Assembly (NCBI RefSeq): GCF_018991925.1
Contig: NW_024732415.1
Coordinates: 1,295,709-1,359,708, forward strand
DNA: 64,000 nt
Origin: Homarus americanus
Lineage: Eukaryota > Arthropoda > Malacostraca > Decapoda > Nephropidae
Reading direction: 5' to 3'
Positions 35,501 through 49,700 of this stretch are shown here, piece by piece. Position 1 is the stretch's first letter. Every line of letters starts with the position of its first letter. The notes under the pieces were generated by a model. It had not been told where the DNA came from. It worked only from the letters and a program-made list of their open reading frames with translations, and searched no databases. The position numbers were made by a program, and so were the translations under genes.

Positions 35501-38500
35501 GTCAGAATTGCGGGATTTTAGGAGTAGGGAAGACTTGATGAAAAAAAACAATAAGAGAGAAAAGCGGGAGAAGTTCGTTGACAGTAAGAGTCAGGGTCGT
35601 TTAAAATTCGAGAGGAGGACGAGAGAGAAGGAGAGGAAGTTTCAAGAGTTTAAGCTGAAGAGGCCAATTTCTGTTCAGCAAGAAGTTACAAGAGGCGAGA
35701 TGAAGGAGAATAATTTGACCAGCAAGGAAGTTATATCTGCTACTACTACTGTCACCTGCAGCTCTCTACCCTCCATCACCACATTCAAGTAAGTCGAGAC
35801 CAGACTTGTGTCGCTTTTCTTGGGTTATATTCTATCGGATATCGGTGTCGATTGTTTTATTAACTTTTGTGTGTATATGTAATGGATATCTGGTGCCAGG
35901 GCTTAAACAAAGGCAGTAAGCTTTTAATGAAACTGTTGTATGCATCATTATTATTATTTGGTTATTTATTAATTTTCTTTTTTCAGGATACCAAAGAAGA
36001 AAGATGCTAATGTCAGAAGACCTAAAGTCGAACAACACAGCTCTGTTTTGTCAAAGAGGGAAGAATTGCTCGTGTCAAAAAGGTCTTGTGGTTACGCATC
36101 AAATAAGAATGTGGATGCCGAGTCCAGAAATTCAAGATATAGAAGAGAATGGAATGCTGACAGAAGAGACGGCAGAAGTCAAAACAAACACGTCGAACCC
36201 GTCTGTCAGCCGAAGCCACAAGTAATCGAGGGATGGGCCAAGAAAAACTCACTCCAGATGACGGGACGGGACGCGAGAATGAACATCAGTCCCGTCAGTT
36301 ACGTTAATGATAACCTGGGCTCCGGGCATAACCTGCAGAAGCATATACCGTTACTAGAAAGAGGAGAGAAGAGAGTGCCGCCACCTCAAGGACTCTCCCC
36401 TTCTGTGTCGGATAGATGGGGGATGATGCCGCCTCATAACACTGCAGCTGAAGATAAAGGAAGGGAACCGAGCGCTACGTGCGAGAGCCCCATGTCCGAC
36501 AACCAGAGGTCCTATTTTAAGTCATTATCTGCACCCCCACCTCCGGTAGTTGATAACTGGGGCCTCAAACTCCATACTATTGACGTGGCGGATGATACTT
36601 CATATGCCGGTGACGTTAGTCCTGTGGATTCGGTTTGTAGCCACGTCGACACGGAGGATGGAACAACGGCGGCAGATCCAGCGGAGAAAGAAGTCGAGGG
36701 TAATAACGAGAGAGAGAGCGTAACCGAAATCAAAATGAATAAACCTGAAAGTGAGAGTACACAGATTAGTGAATCTAAAGACAACAGCGAAGCCGTCTCG
36801 GAACCTGTAACGAAGGAGACAAGCAAGAAGAAACCAATTGAGTGCAGCAACGTGGGAGAACGCTACGGCCACCTAGACAGGAAGCAGAAATTGAGGCTTT
36901 ACGAGAAGATGAAGAGGTGTTATTACGAGGCTAAGAAGAGATACCATGAGGAGAGGGGCGAGAGGAAGAGAGCGTGGTATACGGAGTACGAGAGAAGGAA
37001 GAGAGAGTTTTACAATCTGAAAATATATTTGTACCAAGAGAAGAAAAAGGAACATGAAGCCAAGAAAAAGATGCTCAAGGAAAATAAGCTGAAGAATCTA
37101 ACCCATACCAAGGAGACCCCAAAAGAAACCGCCAGATCATGGTCGGTATTCGATAACGCTCAGGACAGCGTAGATGAAGATGCAGACGATAACGACCATT
37201 CAGCGGAACATGACGAAGAGACACCGTATTCTCCCACGGGTTCGCCCATATTGGCTCTTGCGGATACAGATATTGCAGAAAAATTGATAGACACCAGAGG
37301 GTCGTTCATTAAATCCGGTTCTGGGGGTAAAGACCCACCTAAAGTGGCCGCACTTAATGCCGTAACATCTCTCGATACTAAAGACTTTAAGCTCATTGTT
37401 ATGTCTGCTTTAAATTCATATAACGATGGTTTAGTTCCTGAAGCAAGCAATAAAACCTCAAGTGCCAGTGTTGTACCAAAATCCATTTGTCAAGATGGTA
37501 AATCACATGTTTCTACCCCAGAGCCTGGTTCAACTCTTGGCCAGTCTTCTGTACCAGTGTCATCGTCAATAGAATCGTCTTCGCGTGTTCCTCTTCTTTC
37601 AACGGTTTCATCGCCGTTGGAAATTTCGCCACGTGTTCCACCTCTGCTAACGGCGTCGTCGTCAATTCCCATACCGCCCGTGACACTAGACCCACCCCCA
37701 CTGTCCGTTCCACCATCCCCACTGTCTGTTCCACCACCCCCACTGTCTGTTCCATCATCCCCACTGTCTGTTCCACAACCACCATTACCATGTTCTTCTC
37801 AACCTCACGACACATCATCATCGTCCGTTTCACTCGCACAGTCAGAGGTGTCCCGAGAATCTGTTACTTCTAAGTTTTCGAGCGGCTCTTTGTTACTTGC
37901 CCCACCTCCACAGCCAATACCTTCTCCTGTGGCAGCTCCATCACCTTTTCTTCCTTGTGCATTAGTCAGTAGTATATATAAACCACCAATTCCTTGTCCA
38001 CCTCCAAATGAACCCTCACCACCACTGCCCTCTGTAGTTAAAGGTAATCAAGTACCACCCTTGCCACATGAGCTTATCCCACCTCCCCGACCACCTAGTA
38101 AGCTGTTTGAGTTTGTTGGACGCCACAGTGCGCCGCACGTAACAAGACAGGACTACACGTTAGATGATATCGAGGAAGTGCCTATGGATATCGAGTCAGA
38201 TAGCGAGGCGTCTGTCGGTGACGATGATGATGACGACGACGACGATGATGATGATGGCAAATATCTCGCGACATTTGGTGTGTTTTTGGATGGGTCGTCA
38301 TCAGAGACCGGTCATGAAGACTATGATTCTCTCGAGTTGAAGAGTGAGAATTTACACAAGCTCGTATGTAAGTTGATGGGGACGTCAAAGAAAGAAGAAT
38401 CGAGCTTTGGTATTCATCGATATCAAGAGATACAAAACTCAAGTGGAAATACCCCAGTCACTGTGGATGGGCGAGATAGTCATCCTGCAACACCTGGTAC

Positions 38501-40680
38501 CCTTCCTGCAACACCTGGTACCCTTCCTGCTACACCTGGTACCCTTCCTGCTACACCTGGTACCCTTCCTGCAACACCTGGTACCCTTCCTGCAACACCT
38601 GGTACCCTTCCTGCAACACCTGGTGCACTTTCTGCAACACCTGGTACCTTTCTTGGAACACCTGGTACACTCTCTGCAACACCTGGCCCATCAAGTAATG
38701 CAAAACTTGATGGCAGAACAGAGGATGCAAGTGATGTGAAAGCTATATCTCCCAAAGAGACTCCAAAGAAACTATTTTGTGTGGACGAAATTCTGATGTC
38801 CGTCGAGGCAGCTGATCAGAAATCCGAGCTAGAAGTTGTTTACTCAGATGTCCGAGAAAGATTCGCAGGGACCAAGAAGATTATGGTAAGTAGTATTTTA
38901 TTTCCGAGTGTGTTCGTGAAGGAGGGTGGCTCAGGTCGATCTTGGACTTCTTGTGTTTAGAACTTAGGCTAATATAAAGATAGGAACTTAACATTTTTAT
39001 ATTTCTCCATCTCAACTTGGTGTAACTGCTTGAATGAGAAGAATTTTGCCCGATTCATTCTCTTCATGTCATCTGTCCTCATCCTGTTATTGGGAACTTT
39101 TCAGAACAAGGCTCCTCAGATTTTTTACATTAGCCTGAATCTGTGGAAAAATCTGTTGAGGAACAAAATCTGGACTCTAGGGAAAGTGATTATTCAGTTT
39201 GAGTTTGGCGTTATTGGTCATGTGACAAGTGGTTATCATCTTGTTTCAGAATAAAACAGTACTGTATCTACCCTCACATTCCTGTAATATCAAGATCAAA
39301 CTCAAATCACTCCCTTACAGTCTGTACTCGGTGCCTATTTACAATATTTCCATATATTTAATCCCTTGCAAATGAGCCTCACAGATGGCAGCAAGTCCAG
39401 TATGTCTTGAGAGGAAAGAGTCGCGTGGACTTGTGTGAGCTGAGGGTCAGATCCTTCTACTGTGCTGGTATTCAGGTACTTTTTTATCGGTCAACAGAGT
39501 TACACGGAGAAATAAAGTATAGAATATATCAAGACCTGACCCAACATCACATTCAGAAGAAGTCCGATGAAGAGTTGAACAACCCTCCTTGCACTTATAT
39601 ACAGTACTGTATACACACACACAAACACACACCATTTGTGAAATTGCTTGGTTTATGAATTGGGCGAAGTCATTTTGCCCAGTCTGTGATATCAGTTCCT
39701 GTTCTAATTAGGAGCCCATTTCACAAATTAGCCAAAATTATCTTAACCTAACATAAATTTGAGTAGGTTATATGCCTATTTCACAAATGGGTGCGTCGTG
39801 TGCATATACAGTATATATATATTGTACTGTACCAGTATGCTGTACACAAGGGGTCCTTGTTATTCATACAGTAGTTATATGTATACTGTACTCGGTTCTG
39901 CGTATAGCAGTTTTTACCATCAAAATTCATTGCTTGTGGGCCGTACTTGGTTATATGTTTACAAGTAGAGTAAAACCTTAAATAAATAGATTAAAGGGGG
40001 GGGGATGAATATCTGTTAATGCTGGCAATAAGTTAAATCACGATGTTTACTCCACTGTTTACATTCGGTCTTCTATAATGACCTTATATGATAACTTATG
40101 TTGAGCACCATTAAAGAGTACAGTAATTCCTGATTATTTGGGTACAGTATTTAATATCTGTGCGTTGGACAATTTGAGGGAGGATAAAGTACTGCCATCT
40201 ATTCAGGTGGAAAAACTACTTTTTAATCATCTATCAACGATCTTCATTTGATATTTGTATTATTAAACCTTTAAAACTTTAAAATTAAATATATAGTATT
40301 AAAATTACTGTGCAGTATTTACCGGTAACTTTTATTTATTACTATACAGTACAGTACGCATTTAATATTACTAGAATGTGTTTTATTTATTGTTGTACAG
40401 TATTAGTGCATGTTTCCTAGGAGAGTGACGGTCAAGTGGATACAGCACTCGCCTCCTGTTCCAGGGTTCATCAATTTGATTCCTGGGTTCTCCCAGTCCA
40501 CCCAGCTGTAAATGGGTACCTAATGTTACAACTTGGGGAAGTGAAGACGGTCGAGAGCAGTACTGGCCATGCTGCCTCCCTTGTGTACCGAAGGCTTAGT
40601 ATACAGTGTACTGTATCCACACTGCCCCTAATGGGCAGTCATGCCTCTGGGATCCACTTACACATGTTTCGTGTGTGTGT

Positions 40681-40724
<44 letters not shown>

Positions 40725-43700
40725 GACCGGCTCGGAACCAAACTCCCTCTTATACGTCCAGTTTAATAAGATCGGAACCCATATGAATAACAAGGACCCA
40801 TTGTACTGTATATATGTAATTAAAATCATAACATGGCCATATGTTTATCAAGGATTATTACAGTAAAGAAAGTTTGATTGGCAAGAGTTTAATAGTTGAT
40901 TCATAAAAGGTGTTTCAGTATGAATAAGATGTAGAGGAAACACAAGGCTGCACTTGCACTCATCAGTAGACTCTTTATTAAACTATTATCGATACTAAAA
41001 GTGGAGCTTTATATTTATGCTTGTTTAGAAAGTCTCGGTGAGCCTTTCTGTATCCTTCTCTATATCTTTTCAGGTCAGTTCATGAAGGAATGTATAGTAA
41101 AGAGAGGATTGTAGAAGCAGAAAGTCTCACCAAAAGGCTTAATCATCCTCAAATCTTCACCTGTCGTCAGCATCAAGCAGTGTATCAGAACCCCAAGTGC
41201 CCCCCGTGGGCCAGAAGAATCCTCTTGGTCCCTAATATGGGCTCACATTTTTCTCCCAGTTTGAACTGGTTTCTTCAATGGGACTATTGCTGTTGCTCCG
41301 TACATATTGACATCTTAGCTTTGGAAGGCTGGGTCATATACAGTATTATTGAACACTGCTCAAGTAACTGGAAATATGCAGCTGCTGGTTGTTTGTGTCT
41401 TAAGAGCTAGTAGTGTACTTATTTCATGCTTTGCATGCCTTGTGTTTCCTTTTATGATCTTTGTAGCAGCATTCTTAATGAATGCAAACCGTATCACATT
41501 TACATGAAGTCTTTATAAAAGTTGACGTATCTATAAACACACATTTTCTGTTTCTAGGATGAAGTACCAAAGTACTACCAAAAGGTGCCATTGGCTCAAG
41601 CAGTGGTGGATAAATGCAAAGATATACCACTTGTGGGTAAGTTTTGCCAACCTTTTATAGCTCTAATCATAACCTTAGCAAGCACAGCACATTTGCACTT
41701 GTAAATTTTTTTTTCCTAAGTAAATTATTTTCTTCTCAAAAATTTCTACAGCTAACCAGGTAGCGGTGAGATAGGTGTCGGTAATAAATATTCAAGAATT
41801 TAACATGATCTGTGACACTCATTGTGGGATCATTTTGTCTCGTCAGAGCTGAATGTGAGGAGGGAGGGAAGCAGGAAGTAGTAGGAGTTTGGGGGGGAGG
41901 GGGGATAGCCAACCAGGAAGCATTTGAGTAAATAAATGGAAACAGAGCAGCATTTTGAGAATGGTACAGCTGGTTAAGAGTGAATGGATGAAGGTGATAG
42001 AAAGGTGAGTCTTAACTGTTAATTCAAGTTCATCCGTCTTCTCTCATTTTCATCTCGATATTCTCCTCTCCATCCTATCATCTGTACCTTTTTATTTACA
42101 CCCATCTTGTACATTGCATTCTCTCAGTACCTCCATACCACCTTAGTCATCCCCAGTCAGTTCCATTCGGCATGTCTTTCAAGGTCTCGGTATCTCCCTC
42201 CTGTTTACCCCATGTGTTGCTTTCAGGCACAACATTAGTACATCTACTGATACATTATTACTGTCAATACCTATTGCAGCTGATGTTGAATTCATTCTTT
42301 ACTGCTCACTTGAAAAGTAGTGTTAGTTTATGTGTTCGTTTTGCAAGTTCATTATATATTTTTTCCTTTTTCTTTTCTGGTATTGATTTCTCCATGCAGC
42401 TCATACAGTTTCTTTGCCATCCACCCTTTTGTGGTTATTAAATGAACAACCTAATTTAAACTGTACATACTTCATTACCTCTAATTTGTCTGTAGGAATA
42501 ACTCATCTTGGTATGTTTAATTGGTGGTTGTCCTTCCTTGCAGGTCTTCAGTATGTGTTGGAGGTGAGGAAGGATGTAGACATGACCCTGGATGGCTGTT
42601 ATTACATCTGTGCCGTGTGCAGCAAGAAGATGAACGCGCACACGCTTATCGCCCACGTCAAGAGTGTGCCGCACAGGCTAAAGTTCTCGGTGAGGATGTG
42701 GAATTTTTGTGTATTGTAAATAAAATTAGGTATTTGGATTAAATCTCCCTTTCACTCTTTACTCTTCGCTAATATTTCTCTGTTATAATGTTAGTTGCAG
42801 ACCTATTGTGTATTGTCATTATAAACACATTTTCCCTACAGTATGTGCATTCACTCATATTATATCTTCACATCTCGCAGGAAACCCATTGTAGAGACAT
42901 CTTCGAGAAATACGGTACCTACAGCCTGAAGCAATGGACTGCAACCCTCGTCAAAGAGTTCACTGTGGCACTGAGTGAGGTAGGGAGGCGAATTCTGAAG
43001 TACTCTTATTCTTTTAACTCTCCATTTTTCAGTCTTCTTGCATGTGTGTGTGTGTGTGTGTTTGGTACTGCAGAATTTGTTTATCGTTTGAGTCCTTTTA
43101 AACCCATTAGGTGACGTATGGTAGAGAAATTTTATTAATGTGGGACAGCTAGTTATGACCACAGTATAAAGTTTGTATTTTGTAATGGTTGTCGGAAGTT
43201 GATGGATGTGAACAAATGGGTTTTCGTAATTCGACTTAGTGTCGGCTCATTTCCTGCCATTTTTTTACACACACACACACACAAACACACACAGAGTATA
43301 ACAGTAGATAAATAGATAGAAAGGTTCAGTTACTTGCACTTCACAAAGTTTAAGAGGGCTTTGGTTTAATCATAGGAAATTAACTTACCTGAATAAAAGT
43401 TCCTATTATGTATTTGTATCAACAATGGGCAAGTGAGAGGAGTGGAGCCATGTTGAATATATGGGAAAGTTTCTCTCTCTCACTCACTCACCCTCTCTCA
43501 TGGTTTCAGGTTGAAGTCAAGATGGGTCGGCATAAACTGGCAGTGGCTTATGAGAGAGACATTTCCTCCGTCTTGGCGTCCCTCAAGCAGAAGATTAACG
43601 AATTTGGTCAACTTAGGTGAGCATAACCAAGGATTGAATCATTTTTTTGTTTTCTTCATGGTCATTCTCTCAAAGGCTTTTCTTACTTAATGGAAATAGT

Positions 43701-46700
43701 CAGAGCCAGACACATTTTTTTTTACCTTCATTTGCTGGGTTTTATTTACTGATTTATCTTGGTGGTGTTGTGGTTGTGCCTATGTTTGTAAGAGTTTCTT
43801 AAAGGTTGCTTATGCCAAAAATGAAAAGAGCCGCTTATATTGTATTTGTCAGATTTGATTATTCACATTTGTAATTATGGCTGGTTGCTCCTTACTTTAT
43901 AAATATTTAATTACTCCTGATTATTTTTTTTTATTTATGTATTTATTTTTAATCTTTGAATAGTGAGCCAAAAAAGAAGAATGGAGAAGAAAGGGAGAGC
44001 GAGTCCGTAAGCCTGACGTCATCCACTCTTGACGCTAAGTTGCCCCCAGAGACTATTCCACTCCCCCCATTCAACAACACTACCAAGGATGAAACACCAT
44101 TGACAAAGGAGACTTCTCCAACACCTGATCTCCCAGGTATGTAAACTACCAAACAACCTGTTGCCTAGTTTATATTTCGCTGGGGGCTCGAGATAGCTTT
44201 TATAATACGATGGATCACTAACAAATCACTTACTCTGTTCATCTGCTTGTGTGTTTGTGTCTCAGGACCTTAAAATTTATTCTCTGGACTTAAAATTCAA
44301 TCTTGTAACTTGTTTAATTCTGATCAAAAGTTGTTAAACGTATGTTTTGATAACTTCTGCACAGGGAAAACTTTTTATTTACACTTGGATATATGTTTTA
44401 CAGAAGAAGATCAGGACAGCAGCGCCAAGCCAGAGGCAATTGACCTGGTAAACGACGACGTGGAGATAATTGAAGTTAAGAAAACAGAGGGGAAATTCTC
44501 AACGACTGGTAAGAGGAGTTGTTGCACTTGGTGAGATGCTTTTAGAGACTCTGGCTTGATGTTACACTAATCATTATGGTGTTACAGTAGTCATTATGAT
44601 GTTACAGTAGCCATTATGGTGTTACAGTAGTCATTATGATGTTACAGTAGCCATTATGGTGTTACAGTAGCCATTATGGTGTTACAGTAGCTATTATGAT
44701 GTTACAGTAGCCATTATGGTGTTACAGTAGTCATTATGATGTTACAGTAGCCATTATGGTGTTACAGTAGTCATTATAATGTTACAGTAGCCATTATGGT
44801 GTTACAGTAGTCATTATGGTGTTACAGTAGCCATTATGGTGTTACAGTAGTCATTATGATGTTACAGTAGCCATTATGGTGTTACAGTAGTCATTATGAT
44901 GTTACAGTAGCCATTATGGTGTTTCAGTACTCATTATGGTGTTACAGTAGTCATTATGGTGTTACGGTAGTCATTATGGTGTTACAGTAGTCATTATGGT
45001 GTTTCACTTACTTGTATGGTGTTACAGTAGTCATTATCATTACAGTAACCATTATCATTATAGTAACCATTATCATTACAGTAACCATTATCATTACAGT
45101 AACCATTATCATTACAGGTCAAGGCTACAGGAAGAGGAACTATCGACCTGGGCCCAACTCCGGACACAAGAGCAGTTCACGGTCTCCCTCCAGGTCAGTG
45201 TCGCCCTCTGGGAAGGCCCGCACTGGATCACCGTCACCGAAGAGGAGGAGAGGGTCCCATTCACCCTATAACAAGCAGGCGTAAGGATGTCATTCTGTCG
45301 TTATTGTTGCTTTATAAGATTGTCTGTGCCTATTATGCCCTGTGAGTAGGTCTAACATGGACCTACAGAGACAAATAAGGAGAGAGAAAGGAAACATCAG
45401 CAATAAGAACTTGTCAGTGTGTTTGGTTTTGTTCCCTCATTAGTGGATGTGTTTTAGATCTTATGGCTTGTATTCCTTGTAACTTTGTAGAAATTAATTG
45501 GGGAGTTTTCGTTTATCGACCGACGTGTTTGTCATATAAGTCAGTGGTGGTCAGTGGGGTGGCGAATGAGGGAGTGGGGGGTGTTCTGGGGGTTAAGTCT
45601 CTGATAGGATGGGTCTTTGGGGGGAGGTGTCTTTTGTCTGTCTGGGTAATGGTTTGGGTATAAAGTGGTGAGCTAATAAATGTTCCGGTGGTTAGGTTAG
45701 GACTAGAAGCAAGCATGGTTCAGATAGAGACAACACCAATTGATATTTTTAGGAGTTAGATTCCTTTATTTCGCAGATATTGTGGTCATGTAATGCACTG
45801 CTTACTTAGGTGGATAGTATCAGCTAGAATGTATTACACTAATAAATTTTTGTGGGGGCAGAATGATGCAAGTGTGATTTTTTAATGGTTGTATTTAATC
45901 GTCCTCTTATACACCATAGGAAGCGAGGCACGGATCAAGGCAAGTCCTCCCGCAGCGGCACCAGGAAGAGAAGACACTCGAGATCGCCGACTCCTCCACC
46001 CGGCCATCACCCGGACTCACAGTCGAGGAGCTCACACAGTCGCCACGGACCTCGTAGACGATCTCGGTCTAGACACAGATCGCCAAGGTCGCCCATTAGA
46101 AGGTATGATGTTTGTGATATTTTATATATTTTTTTTATCTGGTACACATTGCATCCTGTGCCATTACAGTCTACTGATACTGTACACCTTTTATTATGTC
46201 AGGCACCATGTTGTTATTTTCTTCTGATTTGCCACCAATCATCATGTAAACACCAGCATTGGCTCTCAATTTGTATTAATGTTCATTGGTCTTTATAGGG
46301 TTTATGTCAAGTGCATCTGTCTAAAATGATCACAGTCTAGATACATTAAATATTTGTTGCTTGGAGTCCTCATGGCAGGGTTATTCTTATGACCTATTTT
46401 ATAAGTTCTGCCTAGTTTTGTCTTCTTGGCAGCTGTTACATTTTGTAGGCTTTGATTTATTGATGGTTGTTAAATGAGAGGAAAGAAACTATGGCTATAC
46501 ATTTCCCAGCCCACATAACAACCACTAACCAGTCAACTTGTTTGATCTGTGACGGTTGCCAAGGAAGACAAGTGGAAAGAGCACAGTCAGTAGGTCAGTT
46601 CAGTTTAGTGGAAGTTTGAAAGTTTACTGACAGAATGTTGTGAAGAACTAGAGCATCAGTTCTATTGTTTAAATACTGTAGGTACAGATGTAAGTATTAA

Positions 46701-49700
46701 GTTCATCTGTTTTGTGGACATGTTGAGTGGTGTACCCAAGATAGTCGCACCATAATCAACCTCATGTTCGTTAGGAGAAGTGTGCAGTGGTTTTATATTT
46801 AATGAAAAGTCTTTTTTCTACTTTCTGTACTGTACTCCTCTCCCACCTTTGTGTTGAGTGGATCAAGGGGTACAGAAACCTCAAATAAGGAGAAACGATA
46901 GTGATGTTTGAAGTTAGTACAAAGCTTTGTATTTTCTGTCGTTCCCAGTTCTGCTTTTCCCGGGCTAAAGTTATTCTTTTTCCTTCTATATCCTCTTAGT
47001 GATGTTGGAGATAGAAATCATTTGTTTGTTCTGTATATATGTATTTCATCAAGATAATTCTCCCCCCAAAAATATTAGGGACAAATTTTAGTGTCATTTT
47101 GCCAGTGTTAGATACAATGCCTTGCTGTGTTGGCCAGTTAGCCTCGTGTAAAATGATTTTGAATGCATGACATCAAATTTTTATCTGCCTGTTAATTTTA
47201 GGATTTGTTATGAAATAGTGGTGTCTGCTTGTCTCCGTCGTTCAGTTTTCTTTCTCACTTTCTGCTGTTAATGTTTCTTATATCATTTGAGCATCATACA
47301 AAACACAAACCTTTTTTTTGTGTGTTTGAAAGTGATGGCAACTGCTACCGTTTCATGGCGGAACACTTGAATGGTGAACACTTGAATGGTATAGTTTGTT
47401 TTGTTGTGAATTGTATCTCGTGCTTGACTTTGCTTTTCATTAAAAAAGAAAGTGATTACATGTTTACATCTACATATTATGTTAAACTTGAATGGTCACA
47501 GCATATCTTTGTTGTTCATCATATTTGGTATTGTGTGAGTAGAACTTGTTCACTTTACTGTTCATTGCTGCAGGCACTTTACTGTTCACTGTTGCAGGCA
47601 CTTTACTGTTCACTGCTGCAGGCACTTTACTGTTCACTGCTGCAGGCACTTTACTGTTTCATTCCTTATATCCAGGAAGGATAGATCGACCCAGCGCAGC
47701 AGCCACTCTTCAAGGAAAAGGGACTCTCCAGATGACCGCAGCAGACGTATTACGGAGAGAAAGTTACAGGAGTTTAGAGCAGCCGAAGCAAGAATCAGGG
47801 CCCAGCGCATAAACAAAGAGGTGAAGAGTTGTTGGGTTGCACTGTAATTAAAACTACTGGAGGCAGCTTTGTAAACTTAATTATTTGACTGCTTACATTA
47901 CCTGCTGCTTCCATAGAGTTGGGAGATACAGAAATGGTTGTGTGTGTGTTAGGTTTGATGATAATTCAAACAGGTTACAATAAATTTTAACTAGATTGAG
48001 GGTTAGGTGAGCTAGAGGGAACTATTTAATTAACAAGAGGAGTTGGAAAATGGCAATTTAACTCCTTGTGTATGGGGTCCTCTCTGTCCTGTATGGTCTT
48101 GGGCAAATAGAGTATTAAAAGTAGCATCCCCATATGAAGGGGGTTAAGTGATGGTACTGTAGTTAAAAGGTGACTGAAAATACAATATTTACAAGACACG
48201 TGACAATGAGTTAAATAGGGATACTACCGTGGGCAAAATAGGTATTGTCGGTTTGGGTAGTACCCATAGGCAAGTAGGTACCGTGGGTGTGACTAGGTTA
48301 GGTAAGTATTTAATCTGCTGTAAGTAATCCTTTAGCTCTTGTCAGTTTATATAGGCTCAACTGTATGTTTTCATGTTTTTTCAAGATTAATTTTTTTTAG
48401 TAACACTTTGTTTTCTTTTAACAGATAGCTTATGAGAAGAATCCCGAGAGTTATCCCGACTACAATCACGAGTGGAAGAGGTTCTGGGAGCGTCGGTGCT
48501 TTGAACTGGAAGCACAAGGCATAGATCCATTTCAGTATGATTTTAAAAGTGAATGGGCTGACTATTGGCGTAAGCGTATCAAGGATCTGACGGCCAGTCG
48601 TTTTAAATCGAGTAGGGATGCACTTTTGCAGAGGATGAATATGGATGATCCTGATTTGATTTTGAAGGAAGATATTGACAATAAGAAAGCCAGCGATAAA
48701 GGATCAAATTCAAAGTGGAATACCGAAAACCCAAAAGGGGAAGTAGTCAGTCGCATAGACAGATCCCCGAGTCCTTGGGAACAGGAGGGTGTTGTTGGTT
48801 CCACTGCTAAAAATCCTTCACCACCCAAGAATATAGAGTCGAGTGACATTGAACCGGCCAAAAGTTATGAGGAAGAATTTTCAGTTATAGGGACTTTAAA
48901 GATTCTTAATGAATTAGAAGACCAACTTGGTTCTTTTGGTCCTGCTATTACTATTCTTCTGGAGAAGGCTATTGAATGCAAAAAAAAAAGTGGGAATGCA
49001 ATGGAGCTATTTAATGATCCCGATAACTTGGTTCTGGTACGTTATGCAAGAGAGAAGTTGTCGTCGCAGGTTTCAGCGGGAATTTTAGGAGTTTCCGCAT
49101 TAGTTCGCACTCAAATGGCTGTTGAAAGAGCAATGTGGGTTCAGTCAGAAGCTGAAAAACTATCCAACAAGGAGAAGTACCTTGGCTTAGATATTGCCAG
49201 CATTGCTAGAGCAACATTGGGCAAAGATAAAATACAAATTGCCCAATTTATTGCCCAACATTTATTACAAGTCGGTAATTCTAATGCAAGTGAAGAAGAT
49301 TTGCAGAACATTTTGATTGCTGTTTCAGCTGCTCATTCTAAGATTATAATAGATCAAGCAACAAAACAAGCACAGAGTAGAACTAATGGTGTAGAGGCTA
49401 CAGCAGACTCAACCCAGAGCTCACATCCAGTTAGTCCTTCAAAGGAAATTCCACAGAGAACATCCTCTACTTCCTCTGAAGCATCTCGAACACCTCAACC
49501 ACTGTTCCCATCTGCCACTCATAGTAGTGTTAGTAAGTCACCCCCTTCTGTAGGTGCTGGCTTGTCCCTCCTACAAACAGCATATGAAGAGGACGCTGTA
49601 AAGGATATGGGAAAATTATCATTGGAAGACTTGCAATCGCTTTTGGCAAACTTCCGCTCTTTAGTGCCAGAGGAGCAACATGCTCTCACTGCTTATTTGA

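Larger units (their letters stand above)
38886..41557. other. Intron 2 of the giant gene
   Basis: 2.7 kb of non-coding sequence between a strong donor (ATG|GTAAGT) and the acceptor tgtttctag. It contains a SINE, a 42-bp poly-T, and many tacagta words. An open frame at 41075-41410 follows a good-looking acceptor but does not fit the splice phase. Confidence 0.6.

Noticed and set aside
40425..40500. True tRNA gene
   Set aside because: A- and B-box-like words are present but no cloverleaf with acceptor stem can be drawn; the body and a second copy show it is a SINE.
41075..41410. Possible extra exon after ctatatcttttcag with a 106-codon open frame
   Set aside because: The only open frame needs two bases carried over, but the preceding exon ends in phase 0. 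Adding it does not repair the phase of the next exon, and no domain is recognised.
44560..45117. CRISPR-like direct repeats
   Set aside because: Units are contiguous with no unique spacers and the genome is eukaryotic; these are minisatellites.
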